From contig NZ_RBXT01000001.1 of NCBI RefSeq assembly GCF_003635045.1, positions 1,302,001 to 1,366,000 of the forward strand: DNA of 64,000 nt, read 5' to 3'. The notes beneath the pieces are model-generated. The model made no database searches, was not told where the DNA came from, and saw only the letters and a list, made by a program, of their open reading frames with translations. Made by a program: the position numbers and the translations under genes. This DNA is from Terracoccus luteus. Lineage in GTDB: Bacteria; Actinomycetota; Actinomycetes; Actinomycetales; Dermatophilaceae. This document shows, one piece after another, positions 33,651-41,660 of the stretch (position 1 is its first letter; the number at the start of each line of letters is the position of its first letter).

Positions 33651-34304
33651 TCACTTGAGGATGTAGATGGTCGCGAAGAGCGCGATCCACACGACGTCGA
33701 CGAAGTGCCAGTAGTAGGAGGTGACGACGGCACCGGTGGCGTTGGCGTGCGTGTAGCGGCGCGTCGTGAAGGTGCGGGCGATGATGAGCAGGAAGGCGAT
33801 GAGGCCACCCGTCACGTGCAGGCCGTGCAGGCCGGTCGCCATGTAGAAGATCGAGCCGTAGGCGTCGGAGCTGAGCGTCACGTTCTCGTGCACGAGCTCG
33901 GCGTACTCGAGCACCTGGCCGGCGATGAAGAAGGCGCCGAAGAGGTAGGTGAGCACGTACCACTCGCGCATGCCCCAGCCCTTGAGGTTGAGCAGGCCGC
34001 CGGTGCGGGCCTTCTGGCCGCGCTCGGCCTTCCAGACACCGAGCTGGCACCACACGGAGGAGATGACGAGCACCGTCGCGTTGATGGCGGCGAAGGTGAC
34101 GTTGAGCTTGGCCGTCTGCTCGCCCCAGAGGTCGACGCGCACCGAGCGCAACTGGAAGTAGATGGCGAAGACGCCGGCGAAGAACATCAGCTCGCTCGAG
34201 AGCCAGACGATGGTGCCGACGGCGACCATGTTGGGTCGCGTGGCGGGCCCGTGAGAGGTCGCGTTCGCTACTGCGGCGGGGGGAACTGCGGATGCTGTCG
34301 ACAC
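33651..34304 (-). CDS. ctaE: Cytochrome c oxidase subunit III
   Basis: 217 residues, five to six helices with the short N-terminus of actinobacterial subunit [20 protein letters not shown] and [13 protein letters not shown] are the family marks, with the lipid-binding Glu and His. First gene of ctaE-qcrCAB. The GTG at 34304 is chosen because AATAAT, a good -10, lies 7 nt upstream; ATG 34313 and GTG 34322 are alternatives adding 3 or 6 residues. Confidence 0.94.
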   Translation of the reverse strand: MSTASAVPPAAVANATSHGPATRPNMVAVGTIVWLSSELMFFAGVFAIYFQLRSVRVDLWGEQTAKLNVTFAAINATVLVISSVWCQLGVWKAERGQKARTGGLLNLKGWGMREWYVLTYLFGAFFIAGQVLEYAELVHENVTLSSDAYGSIFYMATGLHGLHVTGGLIAFLLIIARTFTTRRYTHANATGAVVTSYYWHFVDVVWIALFATIYILK

Positions 34305-34311
34305 GTTGCCC

Positions 34312-34317
34312 ATTATT
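34312..34317 (-). promoter_or_regulatory. -10 element AATAAT for ctaE-qcrCAB
   Basis: AATAAT on the minus strand lies 7 nt before GTG 34304, the most AT-rich hexamer of the gap. Leaderless start inferred from the spacing seen at other genes here. Confidence 0.4.
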
Positions 34318-34464
34318 CCCACACCCGGGTGCTGCGGCGCGACCGACCCCCCGTCGGATCGTGCCGTGTAGAGGTCTCGTGACCGTTCCGTGACGTCGGG
34401 GGGTCTCCCGCGTGACGCGGCTCACTCACGACACGCCGTAGTAGGCCTGTCGAGGGGGGTCCGA

Positions 34465-34478
34465 GGATGCCGGGTGGC
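34465..34478. repeat. Dispersed word GGATGCCGGGTGGC, 14-bp copy
   Basis: Matches 14 of the 15-mer found at 13980, 15891 and 22169. It lies in the divergent gap between ctaE and the receiver-like gene. Confidence 0.55.
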
Positions 34479-34529
34479 GGGCTCCCGCTCCTACCTCGGG
34501 ACCCGCGACGCCCGTCACGGGCCGCCCGA

Positions 34530-34535
34530 TAGCAT
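34530..34535 (+). promoter_or_regulatory. -10 element TAGCAT
   Basis: TAGCAT is 7 nt before the ATG at 34543 with no ribosome site; leaderless start likely. Confidence 0.5.
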
Positions 34536-34542
34536 CAGGCGC

Positions 34543-35046
34543 ATGAGCGACGCGAACGCCGGTGCAGTGACGGCCCACGACCCGACGGTCGACCCCACGG
34601 TGGCCACGACGTCGGCCCCGACGGCATCCGGCGGCCCGGGTGCGCGCCCCCTGCACAAGGTGACGGTGCTGCTCTACAGCGACGACGTCACGACGCGCGA
34701 CGCGGTGCGGGCAGCGGCCGGTCGTCGGCCGGCGAAGGACGTCGAGGTCGTGCGGTGGCACGAGTGCGCGACGGCCGACGCCGTCGTGGCCGCGGTCGAC
34801 AAGGGCGGCTTCGACCTGCTCGTGCTCGACGGCGAGGCGGCGAAGGTCGGCGGCCTCGGGCTCGCGAAGCAGCTGAAGAACGAGATCTTCGACTGCCCGG
34901 CGATCATCGTGCTCACCGGACGCCCCCAGGACAGCTGGCTCGCCGCGTGGTCGCAGGCGGACCTCGCCGTGTCGCACCCCATCGACCCCGTGGCCCTCAC
35001 CTCGGCGGTGGCCACGCTGGCGCGCGCGGCCGTCCCCGCGGCCTGA
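34543..35046 (+). CDS. Atypical response-regulator receiver protein
   Basis: 167 residues: a 35-residue flexible N-terminus, then one receiver-like domain (about 38-160). LLYSDD supplies the acidic pair, FDLLVLDGEA the phosphoacceptor-position Asp, and IIVLTGR the Thr. The conserved Lys of the K-P motif is replaced by His (VSHPIDP), so normal phosphorylation is doubtful. No output domain. It lies 3 nt before trpD, probably in one transcript. No cognate kinase is adjacent. Confidence 0.75.
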   Translation: MSDANAGAVTAHDPTVDPTVATTSAPTASGGPGARPLHKVTVLLYSDDVTTRDAVRAAAGRRPAKDVEVVRWHECATADAVVAAVDKGGFDLLVLDGEAAKVGGLGLAKQLKNEIFDCPAIIVLTGRPQDSWLAAWSQADLAVSHPIDPVALTSAVATLARAAVPAA

Positions 35047-35049
35047 GCC

Positions 35050-36213
35050 GTGGCCGGACCGACCCCGCAGACCCCACGGCCCGTGCCGTCGTCGGGCCCG
35101 TCGTCGACCGACGCCGTCGCGAGCCCGACCGCGACCACGTCAGTGACGACAGCCCAGGCCCCGGCGGCCGAGGCGTCGTGGCCGGTCGTCCTCAGCGAGC
35201 TGCTGGCCGGTCGTGACCTCGACGCCGACGCCGCGGGCTGGGCCATGGACCGCATCATGGCCGGCGAGGCGTCGCCCGCCCAGGTGGCCGGCTTCCTCGT
35301 CGCGCTGCGCGCCAAGGGCGAGAGCGTCGAGGAGATGCAGGGCCTGGCCGACCGCATGCTCGCGCACGCGCGCCGCATCGAGGTGGCCGGGCCGAGCCTC
35401 GACATCGTCGGCACCGGTGGCGACCGCGCCCACACCGTCAACATCTCGACGATGGCCTCGATGGTCGTGGCGGCGACCGGCATCCGGGTCGTCAAGCACG
35501 GCAACCGGGCGGCCTCGTCGTCGTCGGGCTCGGCCGACGTGCTCGAGGCGCTCGGGGTCGACCTGTCGCTGACCCCGGAGCGGGTGGTCGAGGTGGTGGG
35601 GGAGGCGGGCATCACGTTCTGCTTCGCGCAGACCTTCCACCCCTCGTTCCGGCACACGGCGGTGCCCCGGCGCGACCTCGGCATCGGCACGGCCTTCAAC
35701 TTCCTCGGGCCGCTGACCAACCCGGCCCAGCCCACCTACGCGGCCGTGGGCTGCGCCGACGCCCGCATGGCGCCCCTCATCGCCGGTGTCTTCGCCCGCC
35801 GCGGCCGCGACGCGGCCGTCTTCCGGGGCGACGACGGGCTCGACGAGGTGACCGTCTCGACGACGACGAGCGTGTGGTGGGTGCGCGACGGCTCGGTGTC
35901 GGCGCACACCCTCGACCCCGAGCGCCTCGGCCTCGTGCTGCACCCCGTCTCGGACCTGCGTGGCGGCGACGCGGCGCACAACGCGGGCGTGGTGCGGTCG
36001 GTCTTCGAGGGCGAGCGGGGCACCGTGCGCGACGCCGTCGTGCTCAACGCCGGCATCGCCCTCGCCCTGACGCGCGCCGACTCCGGCACCGGCACCGACG
36101 AGCTGCACCGTGACGTCCGCGCCGGCATGACCGACGCCGAGGAGGCCGTCGACTCGGGGGCGGCGCTGCGGCTCGTCGACCGCTGGGTCGGGGCCACCCG
36201 CGCTGCCGGCTGA
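35050..36213 (+). CDS. trpD: Anthranilate phosphoribosyltransferase
   Basis: Second enzyme of tryptophan synthesis, joining anthranilate and PRPP. 387 residues. PRPP-binding GTGGDRAHTVNIST near 120, KHGNRAASSSSGSADVLEALG near 150 and the FHPSFRHTAVPRRDLGIGTAFN loop are intact. The first 35 residues are a low-complexity extension; an internal GTG at 35140 would give the usual length and may be the real start. It is separate from any other trp genes, as is common in actinobacteria, where it lies beside ctaE. Confidence 0.95.
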   Translation: MAGPTPQTPRPVPSSGPSSTDAVASPTATTSVTTAQAPAAEASWPVVLSELLAGRDLDADAAGWAMDRIMAGEASPAQVAGFLVALRAKGESVEEMQGLADRMLAHARRIEVAGPSLDIVGTGGDRAHTVNISTMASMVVAATGIRVVKHGNRAASSSSGSADVLEALGVDLSLTPERVVEVVGEAGITFCFAQTFHPSFRHTAVPRRDLGIGTAFNFLGPLTNPAQPTYAAVGCADARMAPLIAGVFARRGRDAAVFRGDDGLDEVTVSTTTSVWWVRDGSVSAHTLDPERLGLVLHPVSDLRGGDAAHNAGVVRSVFEGERGTVRDAVVLNAGIALALTRADSGTGTDELHRDVRAGMTDAEEAVDSGAALRLVDRWVGATRAAG

Positions 36214-36250
36214 CCCCCGCTGACGGCGACCCGTCGGGGCGAGCGGGTCA
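36211..36250. terminator. Bidirectional terminator overlapping two stop codons
   Basis: TGACCC(C)CGCT pairs with AGCGGGTCA with one bulge, and GACG/CGTC pairs inside. The trpD TGA (36211-36213) is the 5' end and the reverse stop of the AsnC-like gene (36248-36250) the 3' end. Confidence 0.5.
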
Positions 36251-36532
36251 GTCGCCTTCGAGGCCGAGGCTGAAGGCCGCCTCGAGGTCGTGCGAGGAGT
36301 AGGTGCGGAAGGCGATGTGCGTCGACGTGCCGACGATGCCCTCGACCTTGTTGAGCTGGTCGGCGATGACGTCGGCGAACTCCTCGTGGGCGCGCACGCG
36401 CACCATGGCGATGAGGTCGGTGTCGCCGGTGACCGAGTACACCTCCGACACCGCCGGGATGTCGGCGACGGCCTCCGCGACCTCGGGGATGCGGTCGACC
36501 TCGCAGTTGATCATGACGATGGCGGTGATCAC
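36248..36532 (-). CDS. Stand-alone Lrp/AsnC ligand-binding (RAM) domain protein
   Basis: 94 residues matching only the C-terminal effector domain of Lrp/AsnC regulators: MITAIVMINCEVDRIPEV, then SVTGDTDLIAMVRV, THIAFRTYSSHDLE. No helix-turn-helix. Such proteins form dimers or octamers and bind amino acids. Its convergent position beside trpD suggests sensing of tryptophan or another amino acid, which is inference. The GTG at 36532 lies 6 nt after TAGGGT. Confidence 0.88.
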   Translation of the reverse strand: MITAIVMINCEVDRIPEVAEAVADIPAVSEVYSVTGDTDLIAMVRVRAHEEFADVIADQLNKVEGIVGTSTHIAFRTYSSHDLEAAFSLGLEGD

Positions 36533-36538
36533 GCGGTC

Positions 36539-36544
36539 ACCCTA
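36539..36544 (-). promoter_or_regulatory. -10 element TAGGGT before AsnC-like gene
   Basis: On the minus strand TAGGGT is followed by 6 nt and the GTG start; leaderless. Confidence 0.5.
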
Positions 36545-36558
36545 TCGAGTGGGGCCGG

Positions 36559-38334
36559 TCAGCCGGCCCGGCGCCACCCGGGTCGACGCCCGCCACCGTC
36601 TCCGGCGCCCACGGCGGGAGCGTCGCGGTCGAAGCCGACGACCTCACGGGCCGCCGCCACCGCGGGTTCGAGCTCGTGCCGCACCGAGCCGGCGCCGCCG
36701 ACCGGGCAGGTCCACGACCCGTCCAGCTCGACGATGCGGACCCCGGGCGCCTCGAGCCAGCGCAGCAGGATCTCGGTCTCCTCGACGAGGGCCGCGGGCC
36801 GCTCGGGGGTGCCGGGCGGCACGACCTCGGCGGTGGCCTGCAGGGTGCGCACGAAGACCATGGGGTCGGCGCCGCGCGGGGAGACGGCGGTGCCGGCGAG
36901 CCGGCCGTGGCGCACGCTGACGAGCTCCCACCCGCCCTCGGGCCGCGGTCGGGCCGCGACCACCTCGGCGGAGCGGACGAGCGGGGCGACGCGCTGGGCC
37001 CGGGCGGCGCCGCGCACGAGCTGCACGAAGCGGTCACGGACGCGGGCGGCGTCCTCGAAGCGCTCCTGCGAGGCGAGCTCGTCGAGGCGGGCGCGCAGCC
37101 GGTCGGCGTCGGCGCGGCCGTTGCCGCTGAAGAGGGCGGCACACCGGTCGACGACGAGGGCGTACTCGCTCTGCGTCTGGGCCCCCGTGCACGGCGCGCC
37201 GCAGCGGCCGAGGTCCGCGAGGGCGCAGGCGCTGCCCGAGCCGGTGAGGCTGAGCGTCTTCGTGCACTGCCGCAGCGGCACGACCTCGTGCACGGCGTCG
37301 ATGGCGGCCTGGGCCGTGGCGCGCGAACGGAACGGCCCGATGTGGTGTGCCCCGTCGTCGCGGACGTGCTTGACGATGGACAGGCGCGGGAAGCGCTCAC
37401 GGGTCAGCTTGACCCAGACGGTGCGGCGCCCGTCCTTGCTGCGCCGGTTGAACCGCGGCTGGTGCTCGTCGATGAGGCGCAGCTCGCGCACCTGCGCCTC
37501 GAGCGGGGTCTGGCACACGATCGGCTCGACGACGTGGGCGAGACGCACCATGTCGGCCATGCGGGAGCGCTGCTCGGAGGCGGTGAAGTACGTGCGCACC
37601 CGGGTGCGGATGTCGCGGCTCGTCCCGACGTAGAGGACCCGCCGGGTGGCGTCGCGGAAGAGGTAGACGCCCGGGGCGTGCGGCAGCGGCTCGGCGAGCA
37701 CGCGCTTGCGGCGCTGCTCGGGCGTCACGCGCGAGGTGTAGCTCGTCAGCTCCTCGAGGGTGTGCACGCCGAGGTTGCCGACCCGCTCGATGAGGCCGTG
37801 CAGGACGTCGACGGTGGCGCGGGCGTCGTGCAGGGCCCGGTGGTCGGGGGTCGTGTGCGCGCTGAAGACGTGGGCGAGCGAGCCGAGCTTGTGGTTGGGC
37901 GACTCGTCGCGGGTGACGAGGTGGCGGGCGAGGTGCAGCGTGTCGAGGACGCGGAAGCGCGGCCACGTGCCCCCGACCCGGGCGGTCGCCGCCTTGAGGA
38001 AGCCGATGTCGAAGCCGGCGTTGTGGGCGACGAGCACCGACCCGGCGGCGAACTCGAGGAAGGCGGGCACCGCGCCCTCGATGCGCGGGGCGTCGGCGAC
38101 CATCGCGTCGGTGATGCCGGTCAGCACCGAGATGAAGGCCGGGATCGGCTCGGCGGGGTTGACGAGGGTCTGGAACTCGCCGAGCACGACACCACCGCGC
38201 ACCTTGACGGCGCCGATCTCGGTGATGCCGCAGTGCTCGGGGCTGCCACCGGTGGTCTCGAGGTCCACGACGACGAACGTGACGTCGGCCAACGAGGTGC
38301 CGAGGTCGTCGAACGTCGCCTGGATCGCCTGCAT
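36559..38334 (-). CDS. DEDD exonuclease fused to UvrC-like GIY-YIG domain
   Basis: 591 residues. The N-terminal DnaQ-type exonuclease (about 15-180) has VVDLETTG, VAHNAGFDIGFL and HRALHDARATVDVL, i.e. DEDDh residues. The middle GIY-YIG nuclease (about 225-310) has GVYLFRDATRRVLYVGTS with conserved Arg and a later Glu/Asn region, followed by a UvrC-like Cys cluster (CALADLGRCGAPC near 395) and a UvrB-contact-like helix. It lacks the UvrC C-terminal endonuclease, so it resembles Cho-like repair nucleases with proofreading. This fusion is known next to trpD in mycobacteria (Rv2191). ATG at 38334, 7 nt after TACGGT. Confidence 0.9.
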   Translation of the reverse strand: MQAIQATFDDLGTSLADVTFVVVDLETTGGSPEHCGITEIGAVKVRGGVVLGEFQTLVNPAEPIPAFISVLTGITDAMVADAPRIEGAVPAFLEFAAGSVLVAHNAGFDIGFLKAATARVGGTWPRFRVLDTLHLARHLVTRDESPNHKLGSLAHVFSAHTTPDHRALHDARATVDVLHGLIERVGNLGVHTLEELTSYTSRVTPEQRRKRVLAEPLPHAPGVYLFRDATRRVLYVGTSRDIRTRVRTYFTASEQRSRMADMVRLAHVVEPIVCQTPLEAQVRELRLIDEHQPRFNRRSKDGRRTVWVKLTRERFPRLSIVKHVRDDGAHHIGPFRSRATAQAAIDAVHEVVPLRQCTKTLSLTGSGSACALADLGRCGAPCTGAQTQSEYALVVDRCAALFSGNGRADADRLRARLDELASQERFEDAARVRDRFVQLVRGAARAQRVAPLVRSAEVVAARPRPEGGWELVSVRHGRLAGTAVSPRGADPMVFVRTLQATAEVVPPGTPERPAALVEETEILLRWLEAPGVRIVELDGSWTCPVGGAGSVRHELEPAVAAAREVVGFDRDAPAVGAGDGGGRRPGWRRAG

Positions 38335-38341
38335 GTCCCCG

Positions 38342-38347
38342 ACCGTA
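38342..38347 (-). promoter_or_regulatory. -10 element TACGGT before DEDD nuclease
   Basis: TACGGT on the minus strand lies 7 nt before the ATG at 38334; decides against the start 10 codons upstream. Confidence 0.5.
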
Positions 38348-38427
38348 GGGGCCCCCGCCGACAACGCCCGTCAGGCACGTCGGTCCGTCGGGCGTGACCT
38401 CCCTCTCGGACCGTGCGACGGGTGGGT

Positions 38428-39306
<879 letters not shown>

Positions 39307-39394
39307 GGGTGCCTCCTAGCAGGTCTGGCGGCAGGCGGGGCGGCAGGTGGGTCACCGCGTCGCGCCATTGTCGTGCAGCGCGGCCCGGGCCACC

Positions 39395-39431
39395 ACCGTT
39401 CGGGACCGTTGTCGGTGGCCGCGTCTAGCGT
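39395..39431 (+). promoter_or_regulatory. Promoter region with 15-mer shared with erpA
   Basis: ACCGTTCGGGACCGT (39395-39409), then TCGGTGGCCGCG and the -10-like TAGCGT at 39426-39431. The transcript would have a leader of about 125 nt before the gene at 39566. The rest of this 259-bp gap holds nothing recognisable. Confidence 0.45.
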
Positions 39432-39565
39432 CGTCGACACCGAACCAGCAGCACCGCACCAGCCCGATGCCAGCCCGGTGCCGGTCCTCGGTCCGGGCGG
39501 CCGGCCGAGACCGGTGCAGACCACACGGACCACAGAACACAGACCGACAGAGAGAGGTGAGCCTG

Positions 39566-39967
39566 ATGATGATCGTCGACTGCCAGACCTGCCCCGTGCG
39601 CGACGTCCACTGCGCCGACTGCGTGGTGACGGCGTTCGCCGCGTTGCCGCACCACGCTGCCGACCGTGCCCCTGTCGCGGTCCCGGTCCCTCGGGTGCGC
39701 CGTCCCCTGACCGCCGCCGGCCCGGCCGAGACCCTCTCGGCGGCCCCCGTCGGTGGGGTGCCCGAGCGGTCCGCGGTGCCGGACGAGGCCGACACGGTGC
39801 CCCTCGACCGCGCCGAGCGGCGTGCCCTCGCCGTGCTCATCGGTGCCGGGCTGGTCGACCACGAGACGGCCGACCACGCCCGGGCCGAGCTCACCCCTCG
39901 CACCGGCCACCCCCGTCACACCGGTCACGGCGCCCCCTCGGGCCACGGGGTGCGCCGGGCCATGTGA
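39566..39967 (+). CDS. Cys-motif hypothetical protein (CxxC...CxxC)
   Basis: 133 residues. The N-terminus MMIVDCQTCPVRDVHCADC has four Cys as CxxC-x6-CxxC, a likely zinc ribbon or Fe-S site, then VVTAFAAL. The middle is Pro/Ala-rich; residues about 85-110 form a helix (LDRAERRALAVLIGAGLVD). I know similar short actinobacterial proteins but no function. GAGAGGTGA precedes the ATG; GTG 39557 is an alternative. It lies beside two secreted proteins. Confidence 0.7.
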   Translation: MMIVDCQTCPVRDVHCADCVVTAFAALPHHAADRAPVAVPVPRVRRPLTAAGPAETLSAAPVGGVPERSAVPDEADTVPLDRAERRALAVLIGAGLVDHETADHARAELTPRTGHPRHTGHGAPSGHGVRRAM

Positions 39968-40007
39968 CGGCGCGGGTGGCACCGGGCTCCCGTGCCACGA
40001 TGTCGCC

Positions 40008-41636
40008 ATGCCGGACGCCCGCCCTGTCTCCCGCTGGTGGAGGGGGCGAGCCCGACCACCCCGACCACCCCGACCATGGCGCGCGCCGCGAGCGGGTCGG
40101 CGAGGCGCGGGCCGCCGTTCCGGTCGGAGCTGGCTCGAGGTCGTCGTCACCGCGGTCGTCACCACGGTGGTCGGTGCCGGACTCGTCCTCGGGTCGGCCG
40201 CGTGCGAGGGCCCGACGGTCGGTGCGCCGGCTGCACCGGGAGCCGCGGTCGCGTCGAGCACGACCGTCACGACAGTCACGACCGGCACGGGCACGACGGC
40301 TGCCACGTCGGGCCCGCCCACCTCGGGCCCACCCACCGCGAGCCTCACCCCCGTCCCCGACCCCGCCGATGGGGGCGACGGCGCCTCCGACCTCGTCCGC
40401 GACCTGGCGGCGGGGGTGCAGGCCACGGTCGTCGGCACCGTGCCCGCGGCGACGGCGCCGTGGCTCGCGCTCCTGCAGCCGGGCGCGGTCCGTCGGCGCG
40501 CCGAGGTGGTCGTCGACCGGATGCGCTCCATGGGGGTCGGCGACTTGTCGCTGCGGTCGGTCGTGCCCGTCCCGACTGCGGCCGGCACGACCGGTGTCGA
40601 CCACGACACCAGCACGGTCCGAGCCTCCTTCACGTACCGCTTCACCGGCATCGACGTCGCCGACCGGACCTTCACCCTCGACCTGACGGTCAGGCGTCCG
40701 GCGACGCCGTCACCGAGCGCCACGACCGGCGTCTCCGGCCCGGGTCAGGCTCCCGGGACCACCGTGACCACCGTGACCGCCCACGCCCGGTCGTCGGGCG
40801 AGGTGGTCGGGTGGTCGCCCTCCGACCGTCCGCAGCCCTGGGACCTCGACGGCGTCGTCGCCACCCGCACGGGCGGCTCGCTCGTCGTCGCACCCGCGGG
40901 TCCGACGCTCACCGACCTCGCCGGCCGCGTCGCGCCGGCCCTTGGGGCGGTGTCCTCGGTGTGGCGGGACTCGGCCCCGGCGGTCGTCGTGCTCCCCGCG
41001 CGCGACGGGGACGCGGCCCGGCTGCTCGGCCGCGGCGGTCTCGAGACGTCGGCCGACGCGCAGGGTGGGCCCTTGCGCGACGTCGCCGCCGTGACGGACG
41101 GGCCCTCCAACCCGGGGGTCGGCGCCGGTGCCGACCGGGTCGTCGTCGTGCCGTCGGTCTGGGCGGGCCTGACCTCGGCCGGGCGCGACGTCGTGCTCAC
41201 CCACGAGCTGACCCACGTCGTCGTGCGCCGCACGACCACGGCCTCCGTGCCGCTGTGGCTGTCCGAGGGCTTCGCCGAGCTCGTCGCCTACCGTCGAGCG
41301 GGGCTGCCCGACCGGGTCGGGGTGACGCCGGCCCTGACGGGCGACGATGGTGGCCGCGTCACCGCCCTTCCGGCCGACCGCGACTTCGACCCGTCGTCGG
41401 GCGACCTCCCGAAGGCCTACGCCCGGTCCCTCGCGGTCGTGCGAGCCGCGGCGGCCGGACCCCGCGGCCTCGACGGCGTCGTGCGCCTGTACCGCGCCGT
41501 CGCCGGCGGCCACGACCTCGACGCCGCCCTTGTGAGCGAGCTGTCGACGACGCCCGAACAGCTGGTGACCGACGCCGACGCCCGTCTGCGCGCGCTCGCG
41601 GGACCGGCCGACCCGGCATCCACCCCCTCGCGCTGA
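40008..41636 (+). CDS. Membrane-anchored gluzincin-like metalloprotease
   Basis: 542 residues. Arg-rich cytosolic N-terminus, a membrane segment/lipobox-like AGLVLGSAAC (near 58), a Ser/Thr/Pro-rich linker (to about 125), then an external domain. HELTHVVVRR near 397 and LWLSEGFAELVAY near 417 give the HExxH...E pattern of M1-like gluzincins. The extra N-terminal domain (about 125-360) is unknown. Probably a wall or secreted-protein protease. The ATG at 40008 is 6 nt after a weak CACGAT. Confidence 0.8.
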   Translation: MPDARPVSRWWRGRARPPRPPRPWRAPRAGRRGAGRRSGRSWLEVVVTAVVTTVVGAGLVLGSAACEGPTVGAPAAPGAAVASSTTVTTVTTGTGTTAATSGPPTSGPPTASLTPVPDPADGGDGASDLVRDLAAGVQATVVGTVPAATAPWLALLQPGAVRRRAEVVVDRMRSMGVGDLSLRSVVPVPTAAGTTGVDHDTSTVRASFTYRFTGIDVADRTFTLDLTVRRPATPSPSATTGVSGPGQAPGTTVTTVTAHARSSGEVVGWSPSDRPQPWDLDGVVATRTGGSLVVAPAGPTLTDLAGRVAPALGAVSSVWRDSAPAVVVLPARDGDAARLLGRGGLETSADAQGGPLRDVAAVTDGPSNPGVGAGADRVVVVPSVWAGLTSAGRDVVLTHELTHVVVRRTTTASVPLWLSEGFAELVAYRRAGLPDRVGVTPALTGDDGGRVTALPADRDFDPSSGDLPKAYARSLAVVRAAAAGPRGLDGVVRLYRAVAGGHDLDAALVSELSTTPEQLVTDADARLRALAGPADPASTPSR

Positions 41637-41660
41637 CGCGGCAGCACGGAGCCGCGCGGG

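Noticed and set aside
38335-38364. Upstream ATG start for the DEDD nuclease
   Set aside because: The -10 element TACGGT at 38342-38347 falls inside the extension and its spacing fits the ATG at 38334.
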